In this document: one piece after another, positions 33,036 through 44,880 of the stretch
Layout: every line of letters begins with the position of its first letter
How positions within the stretch are numbered: position 1 is the first letter of the stretch
Source of the DNA: Dolomedes plantarius
Lineage: Eukaryota > Arthropoda > Arachnida > Araneae > Dolomedidae
Reading direction: 5' to 3'
Assembly: GCA_907164885.2 (NCBI GenBank)
Contig: OU015491.1
Span: forward strand, 115,245,288 to 115,309,287
DNA length: 64,000 nucleotides
Position numbers and translations under genes: made by a program
The notes under the pieces: model-generated
The model's input: only the letters and a program-made list of their open reading frames with translations
Told to the model about the DNA's origin: nothing
Databases searched by the model: none

Positions 33036-34138
33036 TGAAGTGCCACTGAATTAGGGATAGCAAATCCTATGCAAAATGTGTAGCGCTGCGCATCACGTAT
33101 GCTCAAGTGAGGGCGCTGTGTTAACTGCATATATAGCGAGTACTATGGTTGTTCTGAATTAGTTGTTGGAATTGCCAGTATGGGTAAACTGCCTCATTTA
33201 GACGCTTTCGATTGCGGACAAATCGTAGGTACGCGAAGCATGGGCCATTCAATTTCCGAAATCGTCAGACAGCTGGGATTTTCAAGGTCGACAGTGTCAA
33301 GAGTATACCAAGAATACATGGATGGTGGGAAAAAAACTAGCGATCGGGCAAACTGCAAAGGACAATTAGCCTTGACAGTGCGTGGTGAGAGACAGCTCAG
33401 GCGTATTGCACGTAGCCAGCGAAGCCAAACATTAGCTCAAATTACCACCCAGTTTAATGACGGTGCCAGTCGTACAGTCAGTAAACGGACTGTGCAACGC
33501 TCGCTTCACCGTATGGGTTTCGGGAGCCGTCGACCTACGAGAGTACCATTGCTGTATACTCGCCATCGGGCTGTACGTCTTGCCTGGACAAGATAGCACA
33601 GAGACTGGAGTGTAGAGGACTGGAAACGAGTAGCATGGAGTGATGAGTCTCGATTCCGAATACTTAACTCCGACGGGAGGCTGAGAATATGGCGTCAGGC
33701 TCATGAAACCATGGATCCTGCTTGCCTGGCTGGAACTGTACAAGGGCATGGTAGCTCAATCATGGTCTCGGGTGTTTTTTCGAGGCACAGTTTGGGATCT
33801 TTGGTGCGTGTACCAACCTCCCTCAATGCAATTCGGTACGTAGAGTTGGATGAGCATTCCTCTGACTTCTCTGTCATGAATTGGCCACCTAGAAGCCCAG
33901 ACTTAAATCCTATTGAGCATCTTTGGGATGTTTTGGAACAAGGCGTGAAAGGCCATCACACAGCACCAAAGAACCTTACTGAATTATGGACAGCTTTAGC
34001 CAATATTTGGCAAGCCATTCCCGTGGAACGTTTCCAGAAACTTGTTGAATCTATGCCTCGTCGTGTGGCAGCCGTTATCAAGGCCAGAGGAGGCCCAACT
34101 CGTTACTAGGTAGGTATCCCTAATTCAGTGGCACTTCA

Positions 34139-34141
<3 letters not shown>
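33031..34141 (+). mobile_element. Tc1-like transposon, family C
   Basis: The left end is CACACTGAAGTGCCACTGAA followed by TTAGGGATA. The right end at 34112-34141 is the inverted complement with a few changes, and TA flanks both sides. At 1111 bp it is slightly short because of an internal deletion in the transposase gene. TA arrays lie on both sides. Confidence 0.93.
33180..34109 (+). pseudogene. Tc1-like transposase lacking its second catalytic block
   Basis: The frame starts MGKLPHLDAFDCGQIVG at 33180 and ends GGPTRY-stop at 34107-34109. The paired helix-turn-helix region spans residues 1-120. A TAG at 33594-33596 interrupts it. The first catalytic motif WSDESRF is at about 33640. Between IRYVELDEHSSDF and the expected QQDN block the sequence jumps, in frame, so the second catalytic Asp is missing. 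The Glu block PDLNPIEHLWDVL is at about 33898. One in-frame deletion plus one stop codon therefore account for the loss; the reading frame is otherwise continuous. Confidence 0.92.

Positions 34142-34177
<36 letters not shown>
34142..34177. repeat. (TA)n array separating two Tc1-like elements
   Basis: The right end of family C and the left end of family D are separated only by this 36-bp TA array. Confidence 0.97.
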
Positions 34178-34180
<3 letters not shown>

Positions 34181-35597
34181 TCTGTCACGAAGAAATAAAT
34201 ACACCCAGAAGAAATCTAGCTACTATGACGAAACTTGACAGGAATGTAGTCTGATAAGAGATATGCAAATGATTAAAATTTCGACGCTAATGAGACAAGG
34301 ATAAGCGCGCTATGCGCATATAAGATGCACAGCTGGGAGAGTTTAAAAGCATGATTGCTCGTGCCATAGGGTTAGTCAAACAAATCTGTCGACTTGGATG
34401 GACGGTATTGTGACTAGAGATGACTCTGAGACGTAACCAGTATGAACAGTAGGAACAATTGTCGGACTTTGAGAGGGGGCGTATAGTAGGCCTCAGAGAA
34501 GCAGGTTGGTCGAACAGGCGTATCGGCTGCCTTCTCGGTCGGAGCAATATGGTAGGTGCTCGGTGTTGGCAACAATGGATCACGGAAGGGATAGTCTACC
34601 GTCACAGAGGGTCAGGGCGTCACAGAAACACAAATGCGCCCGAGGATCGTGCAATCATAAAAGCGGCCACGTCCGCACCAACAACGTCGGTAGACTCGGT
34701 TCGACGCCATTTACCACCTTCCAGACATCCGATGGTATCAAGGTAAACCATTAGGAGATTACTGTCCGACGCAGGTATAAGGAGCCGACGTCCATTAAGA
34801 CGTCTACTACTGACCCCACATCATAGTGTCGATTGGAATTTTGCTGACCTCGGGCAAGCTGGAGTGTGACCGACTGGAGGCGTGTGATCGTCAGCGATGA
34901 ATCCCGATTCAGTCTCAATACTGATGACCAGCACATATTCGTGTGGAGGCGGCGAGGCTACCGGTCCGATCCGGTATTTGTTGTCGACAGTCATACGGCG
35001 TACACAAGGTGTGACAGTGTGGGGAGCGATTTGTTGGGACACACGACCACCTCTAGTCGTCCTTCAGCGTACTTTGACTACACACAGTTACGTAAACGAG
35101 ATTTTAACGCCAGTTGTACTGCCTATGCTATCAAGTCGCCCAGGTGCAATTTATTAGCAAGTCAAGACTCGTCCACATACTACGCCACTCTCCCAACAAT
35201 GTCCTCAAAGATATGACGTACCCCCATGGCTTGTCAGGACACTAGACCTCTCGTCAATAACGCACGTCTGGGACGTGCTTGGAAGGCAACTGCAGCCGTC
35301 CCAGAATACTGGTGAATTAACTGCCCAGTTGCAAAGATTATGGCATGATCTTCCGCGGGAGGTCATAATTGACTTCATTGATTCGATGCCACGCCGTGTT
35401 TCGGTTTGTATAGCTGCCACATGTGGATTTCTACTTACTGATTTGTAACCTTTTTCATGCCATATCTTCTTAATAAAACGGTCTGTTCGTCTGAATTTGT
35501 AATTATTTTCTTATCTCCTCATACATTACATACATGTTAAGTTTCGTGATAGTAGCTTGTTTCCTTCTGGGTGCATATAATTTTTTGTGACAGAGTG
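34178..35597 (+). mobile_element. Tc1-like transposon, family D
   Basis: The left end is CACTCTGTCACGAAGAAATA followed by CACCCAGAAG. The right end at 35564-35597 is the inverted equivalent, CTTCTGGGTG then TGTGACAGAGTG. TA flanks both sides. Length is 1420 bp, consistent with a full-length though mutated copy. Confidence 0.93.
34420..35448 (+). pseudogene. Tc1-like transposase, multiply broken (family D)
   Basis: The expected start is ATG 34420 (MTLRRNQYEQ then TAG at 34450-34452). The N-terminal domain continues in the same frame with LSDFERGRIVGLREAGWS and CWQQWITEG. From about 34740 the frame changes repeatedly. The first catalytic motif is VSDESRF (about 34890). The second block reads IY-stop-QVKTRPH near 35147, so the Asp of QQDN is lost. 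The third block is ruined (LDLSSITHVWDVLG, Ile-Thr in place of the usual Ile-Glu). The C-terminus DSMPRRVSVCIAA is readable to TAA 35446-35448. It is the most decayed transposase here that still has both TIRs. Confidence 0.88.
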
Positions 35598-35615
35598 TAT
35601 ATATATATATATATT
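35598..35615. repeat. Short (TA)n array
   Basis: A nine-unit TA array abuts the right end of the family D element. Confidence 0.9.
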
Positions 35616-36578
35616 AGCCAATGCGGAGGCACTTGTTGTGAAGACATTCTCCTATATTAGACCGCATTTTTCTGGCCATTTTATTATGAGGGCACCATAT
35701 AGGTGAAAAGCATTAATATAAATACATCCGTATATAAATGACTGTATGTGTGTATAATACAGTTTTCTTGGAATAAACTAGTTTAGAGAAACTGGTTTAA
35801 GTTCTTATGACAAAATTTAATACACCATTGAAGTAAAAGCTCATTCTATGTAGTTGTCTTCTCATGATTTCCTAAAACTATCGTAAAATCTAAAACCTTA
35901 AGAGTAATAACAGACGTTGGGAGGCTTTGAGGAAAGTAAACATATCTGTCTGAGGTTGTGTCTGAAATTACCATCTTTACTTATATAAAAGCCTAGAGTA
36001 AAAAAGTGTAGGTAACCATTCCGGGACGGACCAAGTCGGGAAAATTTTAACATTGCGACGCCATTTTCTGAACTTTTTCTTGAAAAATAATGCTACAAAA
36101 TTACATACTTTGAAAGCCCTTTAAAAAATATGAAAATTTCAAGTGAACACCCTAGCTCAAAACCGTTTAGTTTTTGAAATATCTTCAAATTAAAATATCC
36201 ATTGAAAAGAATCATTTATTCAATTGTGTCATTCACTTGAATTTCGAATTCATTCTACTCCATGATTTTTCATATTCCCTTTAAATAACTAACTACATTT
36301 TTAATGTTTAATTTTAATGTTAATTAAATTGTGTTTCACTTTGCTAATTATTATGTAATTATTATAAATTATTAAAAATACTGCTGTGTGGTGAGTCATT
36401 CACTTTTGAAACAGTTTTGGCTTAGTTTTGATTTAGTTTTGTTTTCTTTTCTTGCTTACTGCTTTTTAAGTGCAGTCTTCAGCAAGATTTTTGCAGAAAA
36501 ATAGAGATTTTTTGAAAAATTAAAGATGTATTGCTGTGTTATTTAATTGTCTAACTTTTTGTATTTTTATTTATTTAA
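35616..36578. other. AT-rich sequence without recognised gene
   Basis: Nothing supported. It ends at the A that precedes the CTAG terminus of the second Helitron. Confidence 0.6.
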
Positions 36579-37370
36579 CTAGCTGAAGTACCCGGCATTG
36601 CCCGGGATTTTAACAATATTTGTTAACCAAAATCAACACAGTATAAATAACATAGAAAAAGTATATGTGAAATGTTATACACATCTCAGAATTCAGGAAT
36701 TTCAGCCTTTTATCATTGAAGCACTAAAATCTGAAAAGTAAAAATGTCAAATTGTCAAATGTTTGCTAACCAAAATTAATTTAAAACTAAACACGTTATA
36801 AATAACATAGAAAAAACATGTGAAATCTTATACACATGAATAAAATGAAAACCCAATAAAATAATATATAAAATTATAATAAACTCCTCAGAATTCAGCT
36901 AGATTTAGCCTTTTATCATTTGGGCAAAAAAAGAAGCTGAAATTACAGGTTTAGCTGAAATTTCCAATAGAACCATGATATGACTCTAGCGTTGCCTCTT
37001 AAAAAATGAAGTGTTTGATTGAGGGCTGCAAACCATTCAACTCCTCTCCCCATTAAACTCCTATAAACATCCTCTACATATTAAATTCCTTTTCTCTCCA
37101 TAATAAACTCCTCAGAATTTTGGTAGATTCAGCCTTTTATCATAGTACCACTAAAACCTGAAACATCCTCTCCAGAAATATAAATTTATTAATTACAATA
37201 ATTAAACTCACGCAAATGTATGAATTACATAAGTTTTTTAACCAACATTTGAATAATTCGTAAATGAAAAAGCATATGAAAATAAAGATAATAAGAACTT
37301 CCGGAATCGAAATTAATTACCCTTAATTTTTAATTAATAAAAAACCAACATAATATGAATAAAAACGATA

Positions 37371-37858
37371 GTTGTTTAAAAACATATGAAAATAAAGCTA
37401 TTATAAAGATAATAATAAAAAAAGCATATGAAAATAATGCTCGCGTATGAAGTTAACTTTATGATATAAAGATAGTAATAATAATATAAACCGCGTGCAT
37501 AAAATATTTAGCTTTTCAAGCGAAATAAATTAATTTTTAGAAAAAAACTACTTTTAATCGAGAAATTAAATACATTGCACACAATTTTGAGTTTACCAAC
37601 TTTCTACCCTACAATTTACACCCTACTTCTTTGAAGTTGGGTGTTGAAACATCCTCTTTGAAAAATTTACACCCTACTTCTTTTAAATAGGGTGTAAATA
37701 TAAAGTTTTAACAGCGAATTGAATGCCAGTTAAAAATTATTGTTGTTTAAAATCATATGAAAATTACGGTATTATAAAGACAAAAAAAAAGCATAGGAAA
37801 ATAATGCGTGCGCATGAAGTTAACGTTACGATATAAAAATAGTAACAATAATATGTAT
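37371..37858. repeat. Direct duplication inside Helitron copy 2
   Basis: The block at about 37371-37497 (GTTGTTTAAAAACATATGAA, then ATGAAGTTAACTTTA) recurs at 37739-37858 with substitutions. Between them, 37600-37700 contains the complementary pair ACACCCTACTTCTTT and AAATAGGGTGTAAAT. Right after the second block GACTGACTGACTG-type repeats occupy 37873-37906. Confidence 0.75.
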
Positions 37859-38213
37859 ATATAAAACAGTTCCGTGACTGACTGACTGATTGACTGACTG
37901 ACTGACATACAACGTACAGACCAAACCGCGGGAAATAAAAGGGCTGAAATTTTGCATGGCGATTCTTCTTATAGTGTAGGAGTGCACTTAGAAAGATTTT
38001 TGAAAAATTCTTAGATTTTTTTAAAATTAAATATTTGAGTTGTTTTAGTAACTTTTTTTAAGTTTGCATTTAAAATAATAATAATTTGAGGGTTATAAAA
38101 TTCATATGACGAAAAAGATCATAAAAATTCCTTTAATATGAAATCTTTTTCGAATCTTTACCTCCATTTTATGATTTTTGGTGAATTTTTAAAGATTATT
38201 TTTTAGAATTTAA

Positions 38214-38922
38214 CCTTTTACATGCCACACTATGATCAAGGAATAAAGTACCATATTTTGCTGTGTAACTTTGGTCGATAACTTCCAGGAAGTCGGTCCA
38301 ACAGGTGTACTCCACTCATTCCTTTATTATATAATTTTATAATGTAAATCCCAAAATCGACTTTTATTTTAGCTCGGACATATCTTTTTGCTCTTCCTAA
38401 TGGTTCGTGAGTGATAAAATTTGATGTAATAGTTACAACAAAACTATCGTTCCAATGGCACATATAAACTTCTCCATCGCATCGGTAATCAAACTCTCCA
38501 CGTTGAAATTTCGATATTTCTTTTGCTGTTTTAAGAGAACATTGTCCCGTTCTGGAATCTCGCACTGTGCCGATTGCCTTAAAGCCTTTGTTAGATAAAT
38601 CTGTCAGCAGACTGTACGATGTAAAAAAAGTTATCCAAAAATATTTTGCGTTTCTCTGGATTGTCAATAAAAGATAATAGTTCGGAGACAACTTTTGATC
38701 CAAGTGGCAAATTTTCATTTGTCACTGTAAAAATTGTGAAAAAAGCTGATTTTTAGAAATTTTTCTACGCTAAAATATTCATATTTGAAAAAAAAAGTCA
38801 AAAAATCAATCATGCCTTCTATAATATACGGTAATTTTTTCAAACTGACAGATATCACAGTTTATTTTTTAAAAAAATATTAAAGATGGTGTTCCAAAAA
38901 AGGAACATTGGCATGTAAAAGG
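38214..38922 (-). mobile_element. piggyBac derivative nested in Helitron copy 2
   Basis: The ends are CCTTTTACATGCCA and TGGCATGTAAAAGG, perfect 14-bp inverted repeats, flanked on each side by TTAA (38210-38213 and 38923-38926). Both are diagnostic of piggyBac. At 709 bp it retains only the C-terminal part of the transposase gene, so it is an internal-deletion derivative. A small hairpin GTTCCAAAAAAGGAAC lies just inside the right end. Confidence 0.93.
38236..38718 (-). pseudogene. piggyBac transposase C-terminal fragment
   Basis: The minus-strand frame is homologous to the DDE_Tnp_1_7 domain of piggyBac transposases: NKGFKAIGTVRDSRTGQCSL, RGEFDYRCDGEVYMCHWND, SNF, and IKLYNKGMSGVHLLDRL. Two lesions affect catalytic positions. 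A one-base gain in a T-run near 38622 breaks the LDNFFTSY motif into WITFFTSY, moving its Asp out of frame. The usual GVD of the third catalytic motif is GVH. The N-terminal half and the Cys-rich C-terminal finger are absent. The ATG at 38718 is incidental. Confidence 0.85.
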
Positions 38923-39257
38923 TTAATTTATTAAACGCTGATCACGTGATTTCTTTTTCTGTTACTTTAAATAAATTTATCTTCACATAACAACGAAATA
39001 GGCAAAAAAATACTTTTTTTCTTGCTAATGCGGCAGACGATTGGACATTATTAAAAAAAAATATTAAAATAATTTAAAAGATATGTTCCTCAAACTGTAC
39101 TACATTAACTGTACTATATTCTTTAGTATGTCCTATGAGATTTAATTTGAATATTTTCTTCTACATTATTTTGTCTATAAAAATATCCCTTACGATTTTT
39201 TATTAATATATTTTTTTTGTTTTTTTTACATCAATCGTATACATTGATCGTCGTATT

Positions 39258-39258
<1 letters not shown>

Positions 39259-39315
<57 letters not shown>
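39259..39315. repeat. (TA)n microsatellite in Helitron copy 2
   Basis: A TA array absent from the corresponding part of copy 1. Confidence 0.95.
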
Positions 39316-39318
<3 letters not shown>

Positions 39319-39840
39319 CATTAATTGCATACACTGACATTGTATTTAATTTGAATGTACCGTTCGTTTAGGAACACCTCCTAAACGAACGTTTAGGAAG
39401 TGTTGGTTTACGGAATACTAAAAGTTTAAAATAGTGGCGCCATCTATTGAACATCTATGAATCGAGAATCGCATCCGTCAAAAATTGTTCGTTATCCTAA
39501 TTGTTAGCAATACAATGCCCAGAAATAAATTATTGATGAATGTTTGTTAACCAAAATCAATTTTAAAACTAAACACAGTATAAATAACATAGAAAAGATT
39601 TAGCCTTTATTATTGGAGCAAAAAATCCTGGAAAGTGAAACATAAAATATATAAATTTATAATAAACCTACCAAAATCCATTAAAAAACTAAACACAGTA
39701 TAAATAACATAGAAAAAAAAAGCATACGAAATGTTATACACATTAATAATATGAAAACCAATTAAAAATATATAAATGTATAATAAACTCCTCAGATTTC
39801 AGCTATATTCGGTCTTTCATGATAAAAAAGCTGAAAAAAA

Positions 39841-40015
39841 ATAAAATAAAAATAATTTAAAAAAATAATAAAATAAAATAAAAATAATAATTTAAAAAAT
39901 AATAAAATAAAATAAAAATAATAATTTAAAAAATAATAAAATAAAATAAAAATAATAATTTAAAAAATAATAAAATAAAATAAAGATAATAATTAAAAAA
40001 ATAATAAAATAAAAG
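39841..40015. repeat. 34-bp A/T tandem repeat
   Basis: The unit AATAAAATAAAATAAAAATA plus ATAATTTAAAAA recurs every 34 bp about four times. It is confined to Helitron copy 2. Confidence 0.85.
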
Positions 40016-40054
40016 CTAAAATAAAAAAGCCTTAATAAAAAACTGAAAATACAG

Positions 40055-40140
40055 GTTTAGCACAATTTGCACGATCCCAGACTCGAACCCGAGTCTTACG
40101 GTGTACCAAATGAACAGTTTTAACGAACGCGCCACGAGTA
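40055..40140 (-). repeat. tRNA-like segment (SINE head or tRNA remnant)
   Basis: The minus strand reads CTCGTGGCGCGTTCGTTAAA, then GTAAGACTCGGGTTCGAGTC, an A-box-like start and a perfect B-box at tRNA-like spacing. Acceptor arms do not pair well. It lies inside Helitron copy 2 and is absent from copy 1, so it was inserted or captured after the two diverged. Confidence 0.5.
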
Positions 40141-40771
40141 TACACAACACTGTTGAGTAAAGTAAAAAATATACGCAATGAGTTTTTTGGAAAGTTGCTA
40201 TGGGTTGGTGAATATACATACATTTATGGAGTAAGAGGAGTTTTAAATGAGAAATAAGTTAGCAGGATAGAAGCTTAGTCTTTAACTCTTCAATAGACAC
40301 AAAGACATAAGCTAGGGGGTTGCAGTAGCGATTAAAAAAGATCGTGACACTTAGCGTGGTTGATTCGAATTTTCCATCGCGTGTGAGAGTGTCAATATGA
40401 CGTTGGATCCGATTTATTTTAGAGTATAAAATCTGACTTGAAAGATTATTATTTTCATTTATTATTCTGGTTTAATATATAACTTGAAACTTTTTGATTT
40501 TATTTATTTTTATCTTTTCGCTCGCTGTTTGCGAGCTAACCCTAACGTGGACGCCATATTCAGAGGGGTGATTCCACAAAGTGTAACAGCTTACAAATTG
40601 TTGGTTTTTTATTAATTAAAAATCAACGGTAATTAATTTCGATTTTTGAAGTTCTTCAGACCCTCGGCTGTTTTTAAAGACGCCTGTATGTAAAATTTCA
40701 CGATCGTTGCTCCTAAACTGTGGATTTCTATACAATTACAGAGATACAAACATTCATTTTTATATATTAGA

Positions 40772-43505
40772 TATTGGTGCAGAATTTTACACTTAAAGGA
40801 AAATTATATTTTTCTGAAACTATATAGCATTATGTACCTGTACTCATCGTAGTATATGTTTAAAATCTTTCTTCATTACATTCAAAAATAGAATCTTCAT
40901 GCATTTTTTTCGTATGAACTCTTATGAGAAGGAAACTGTGACTAACATTCCGTCATTTTTGACAGGGGTTATATACTAGTTTATATGTAATATTATATCA
41001 ACCCATAGTCCATATTAACTTTAAGGAGATTTTATTTTATGAATTAGTTTTAGGGCCGAGAAATAATTTTCAGTGCTTGAAAAAGTCATAAAAAATTTAT
41101 CTAAAAAGTGGAAATAAATAATTAATGGTCCATATTTTTAAAAAGATTTTCTTCTCTAGTTCTTTCTAATAAACAAGTTGATTTTATTATTTTGTGAATA
41201 TTCAAAGAGTTGTAACGACCGTTCACTAGGAATGAGAACTGAACGCAGACGAAACTAATGTCTTTAATGGGTTTATACCGGCAATGTGTATAAACTCCAT
41301 GAAGTCATCAGTAGGGGTTTATACCAGCGATATGAGGATATCTCATGTTATGAATTGAATTCATCACATTCGTGTTTTATTTATTTATTTATTCCAAAGG
41401 ATTATCTCTGTTACAAACACATCGGCAGAAACTCCATTACGTTGTTGAAGCACGCCACATATGTCGTACAGTAAATCTGAAAAAAGCATGCTGCAATGTT
41501 TCATCGTGAGCCAAATGTGTTAAACTGTGTGCAAAAAGTTAAAACGTTTCTTTGCAAGCTCAGTATTTCTGAATAAATCTATAACTAATCTTTTAGACCG
41601 TGTAAAATTGAATCGTGTAGGAAATTTTTAAATGACGTTTCTCCAACTCTATCGTTGATGTAACACCAAATGCATATTTAGCAAAGGTTTAACTATCCCA
41701 AAATATATAAGCTTTTTTTAACACCAATAAATGAGTAGTGTTGGAATTACTTACTTCTTTCCTTTGCTTGTATATGTGTTAAATTTATAAGTAACTGACG
41801 ATGGTGTTTTTCTTCCATTAATGTGTCCCACGGGCTTCCAAACTGTCCTAAAATATTATTCCCAATGGTCAAGGACCACTTTAACAAACACCTGACAGGA
41901 GAGAGATTAGGAACCTCATCTCTGAATTTGAATAAGCACCTTGAAAGCTAGACATTCACAGCGATGAGAAGAAATATATCGTCGATTCCATTTTCTGTCT
42001 AGTAGAAGACCTGTTTTGTAACACCGAGTTTCTGCATCAAATATTTTGATATATATGCTTTAATCACGGGAGAAAAAAAATTAACACTACTTCAGAATTT
42101 ACTTGTTCAATCTTTTGCTTCTATTACATGGTGTATTGTTCTCAGACATCAAGATAAAAAAAAATTATTTCATTTTAATAACAAAGCTAAGTTATAAATA
42201 TGCAATGGAATATTTGTAAATATTTCTTAATGTGTAAATTACACTACAAAAATAATATAATACGTACTTTAAATATATCGTGGCATTTTTTCTTAATTAA
42301 TTTAACATTATTATTATCATATTAAATTAAGCAGTACTTGTTAACGATAAATTTTACTTTACATGCTACGAAGGATATTATTAAAAATATCAACTATACG
42401 CCATCTCTGGTAAAATTTGGTTGGTAGTATAACGACCATGCAGTTGGATGAGATTTCCTCCAGCCTAAATGGTCTCTATAATATCTTCAATAAATACTTA
42501 AACGCTTCATTATTTCCCAACTTAACTGCATATGTAAAAAAATATAGTACTTATGTAACGAACATAAATATGCTTCTTAAATATACAGTTGTTTTCTGGC
42601 CAAAAAAAAATCAGATTTATGTAGTCATTACCAATTGAAAAATTTAGGATGATCAATTTACACTGAAGCAGAGTCTTCTGTGAGTATTCACTGAAGAGCC
42701 AATCAAATATTCTTCATTCGATAAAAAGTATTTTTTATTTGAAAATTTGTCTGTCTCATGGTGATACAATGTTGGTTGCGATTTGCAGCATTATTTAAAC
42801 TAAGGAATCATATTATCGGATCTTGTAATTTTCACTTACTATTCAAAATAAATTACAGAAGCGTAAAGAAGCTGAATGAACATATTTTATGGAAACTCCT
42901 AAATATAATCTCCACTTTAAACGGAAATCAATAAAAAAAATTTTCTCTGTGGCTATAAAAGTGATCTATACATACACTATAGATTTATTGTAGTCCAACT
43001 TACTCCTTTCGTGATCTATGTATTACACACTGTTAAAAACATATTTCTGAACAGTTTTTCATACATGACTTGTGAAAAATACAAATTCTTGCATTTGAAA
43101 TTTTATGGCAGCCGTAAAAAGCCAATGTTTGCGGGAATAAAATCAGAAGAACATAAAGCATTTTTTTTTCAGCTTTCGTATTTTTCATATAAACTTAACA
43201 TTTCAGCTTGCATTCGGGAGTGTATCTCACGCTGTTCCGTTTTATTAAAAAATAGCGCCCTTACACATTTCAGAAATTTCAAAGTATCAACCATTAAATT
43301 TTATGATTCCCATTGTTTGGAAGCAGATGCAATGCTTAGCAAAGTCATTTCCCCTTAGGTTGGATATTCGTAGCGATTAACATAAAAAATGCATAACTTA
43401 AGCTTTGAGTAATCAGTATTAAATTTTTGTACTTTATATACGCAAGTTAAAGTTTTATGCCGTTAGCAACGATCTAAAATTTTGATTCTCGAAAACTTGT
43501 TTAAC
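40772..43505. other. AT-rich sequence without recognised gene
   Basis: No supported features. The 115-codon frame at 43011-43358 has no recognisable domain or repeat counterpart. Confidence 0.55.
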
Positions 43506-44232
43506 TTCTGTGGTTATAAATTTTAAGTTTATAAATTATGTTTAACTTCAATATCTATGATGCTTTTTTTTATCTTAAGATATCTTATTGGATTTAAGAT
43601 TTAGACAGCAGTTTAAATTTTATAAATTATGCTTAACTTCAATATCTGTGATTTTTTTCTTACCTTAAAATATCTTATTGCATTTAAGTTTTAGACAACC
43701 ATTTTAATTTTATAAATTGTGTTTCACTTCAATATTTTAACATTATATTTTTTATTTTAAGATATCTTATTGCATTTAAGTTTTGGACCGCAATTTTAAT
43801 TTTATAAAATATGTTTAACTTCAATACATATGATATTTTTTATATTAATATATCTTATTGCTTTTAAGATTTAGACAGCAATTTTAACTTTATAAATTAT
43901 TTTTAACTTCAATACATATGAACTTTTTTATCTGCAGATATCTTATTGCATTTAAGATTTAGACAGCAATTTTAATTTTATAAATTATGTTAACTTCAAT
44001 GCATATGATATATTTTATTTTACGATATCTTATTGCATTTAAGATTTAGATAGCAATTTTAATTTTATAAATAATGTTTCAACTCAATATCGATAATATT
44101 TTTTTATCTTCAGATATCTTATTTCATTTAAGATTCAGAAAGCAATTTTAATTTTATAAATTATGTTTGAATTCAATATCCGTGATATATATTTTTATCC
44201 TCAGATATCTTATAGCACTTAAGATTTAAATA
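43506..44232. repeat. ~89-bp minisatellite, about eight units
   Basis: The core GATATCTTATTGCATTTAAG recurs near 43579, 43668, 43761, 43851, 43937, 44022, 44112 and 44203, so the period is 86-92 bp. Each unit also contains ATTTTATAAATTATGTTTAA and TTCAATAT. Units differ by many substitutions, so the array is old. Confidence 0.92.
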
Positions 44233-44875
44233 ACTATACGTGTAATAGCAAAACTGTTTCTCCATCCTTCATTACTTTCCGAAACTACTTTTGTTCAGAA
44301 AAATATACTAATACGTTCGTAAAAATCTATCTCTTCGTAAAAATTACTGCTTCATAAATCGAAACAAAAAATATATGCATATATATAAAGCTGGAACTTT
44401 TCAATCGATACACGCATTACTTAATGAAACTAAACGAAATCTTTTTTATACGTATTACACTTGGAGATGATAATAATTTTATTATTTGAAAATGCGTAGG
44501 AAGCTATTAAACTGAAAACGGTAGCAAAATTGCTTGGATAAACAATTGTGAAATTTTTATGATTATTTTCATCCCAAGCTGAAGTATCGCACATTTTTTT
44601 TAACTATACCTTATTTCTGAATAAATTCAGATACTTCTTATTAAGTTATTCTGACTCGTCTTGGTAATTTATTTCGTCATTTAAATTTAAAGCTAAAATA
44701 GTTTGTTTTTATAGTGGAATAAATTTTTTCTTAGTTTTAAAATGATTCCTACCACTTTTGTAAACATTACAGCAATATTCTATTAAATTCAGTTTGCAGT
44801 AAAATTAATGACTTTTAACCGCATTATTTATTACTTAAAAATAATGCCACATCCAGCCGTCTTAGCAGGTTAAGG
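44233..44875. other. AT-rich sequence without recognised gene
   Basis: Nothing supported between the minisatellite and the target-site copy at 44876. Confidence 0.6.
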
Positions 44876-44880
44876 CTCAC

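Larger units (their letters stand above)
36579..40771 (-). mobile_element. Helitron, non-autonomous, copy 2 with nested insertions
   Basis: On the minus strand it begins TC at 40771 and ends CTAG at 36579, preceded by a hairpin (CCCGGGCAATGCCGGGT) about ten bases inside. It lies between host A and T. The 5' ~350 bp (40425-40771) are almost the same as 16060-16412 of copy 1. No Rep/helicase gene is visible. It contains a piggyBac derivative (38214-38922), a TA array, a 34-bp tandem repeat and a tRNA-like segment that copy 1 lacks. It carries only one or two of the ~160-bp units that are tandem in copy 1. Confidence 0.88.

Noticed and set aside
43011..43358. 115-codon plus-strand frame, possible host gene
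   Set aside because: No recognisable motif, no splice or promoter signals that I can support, and AT-rich composition like its surroundings.
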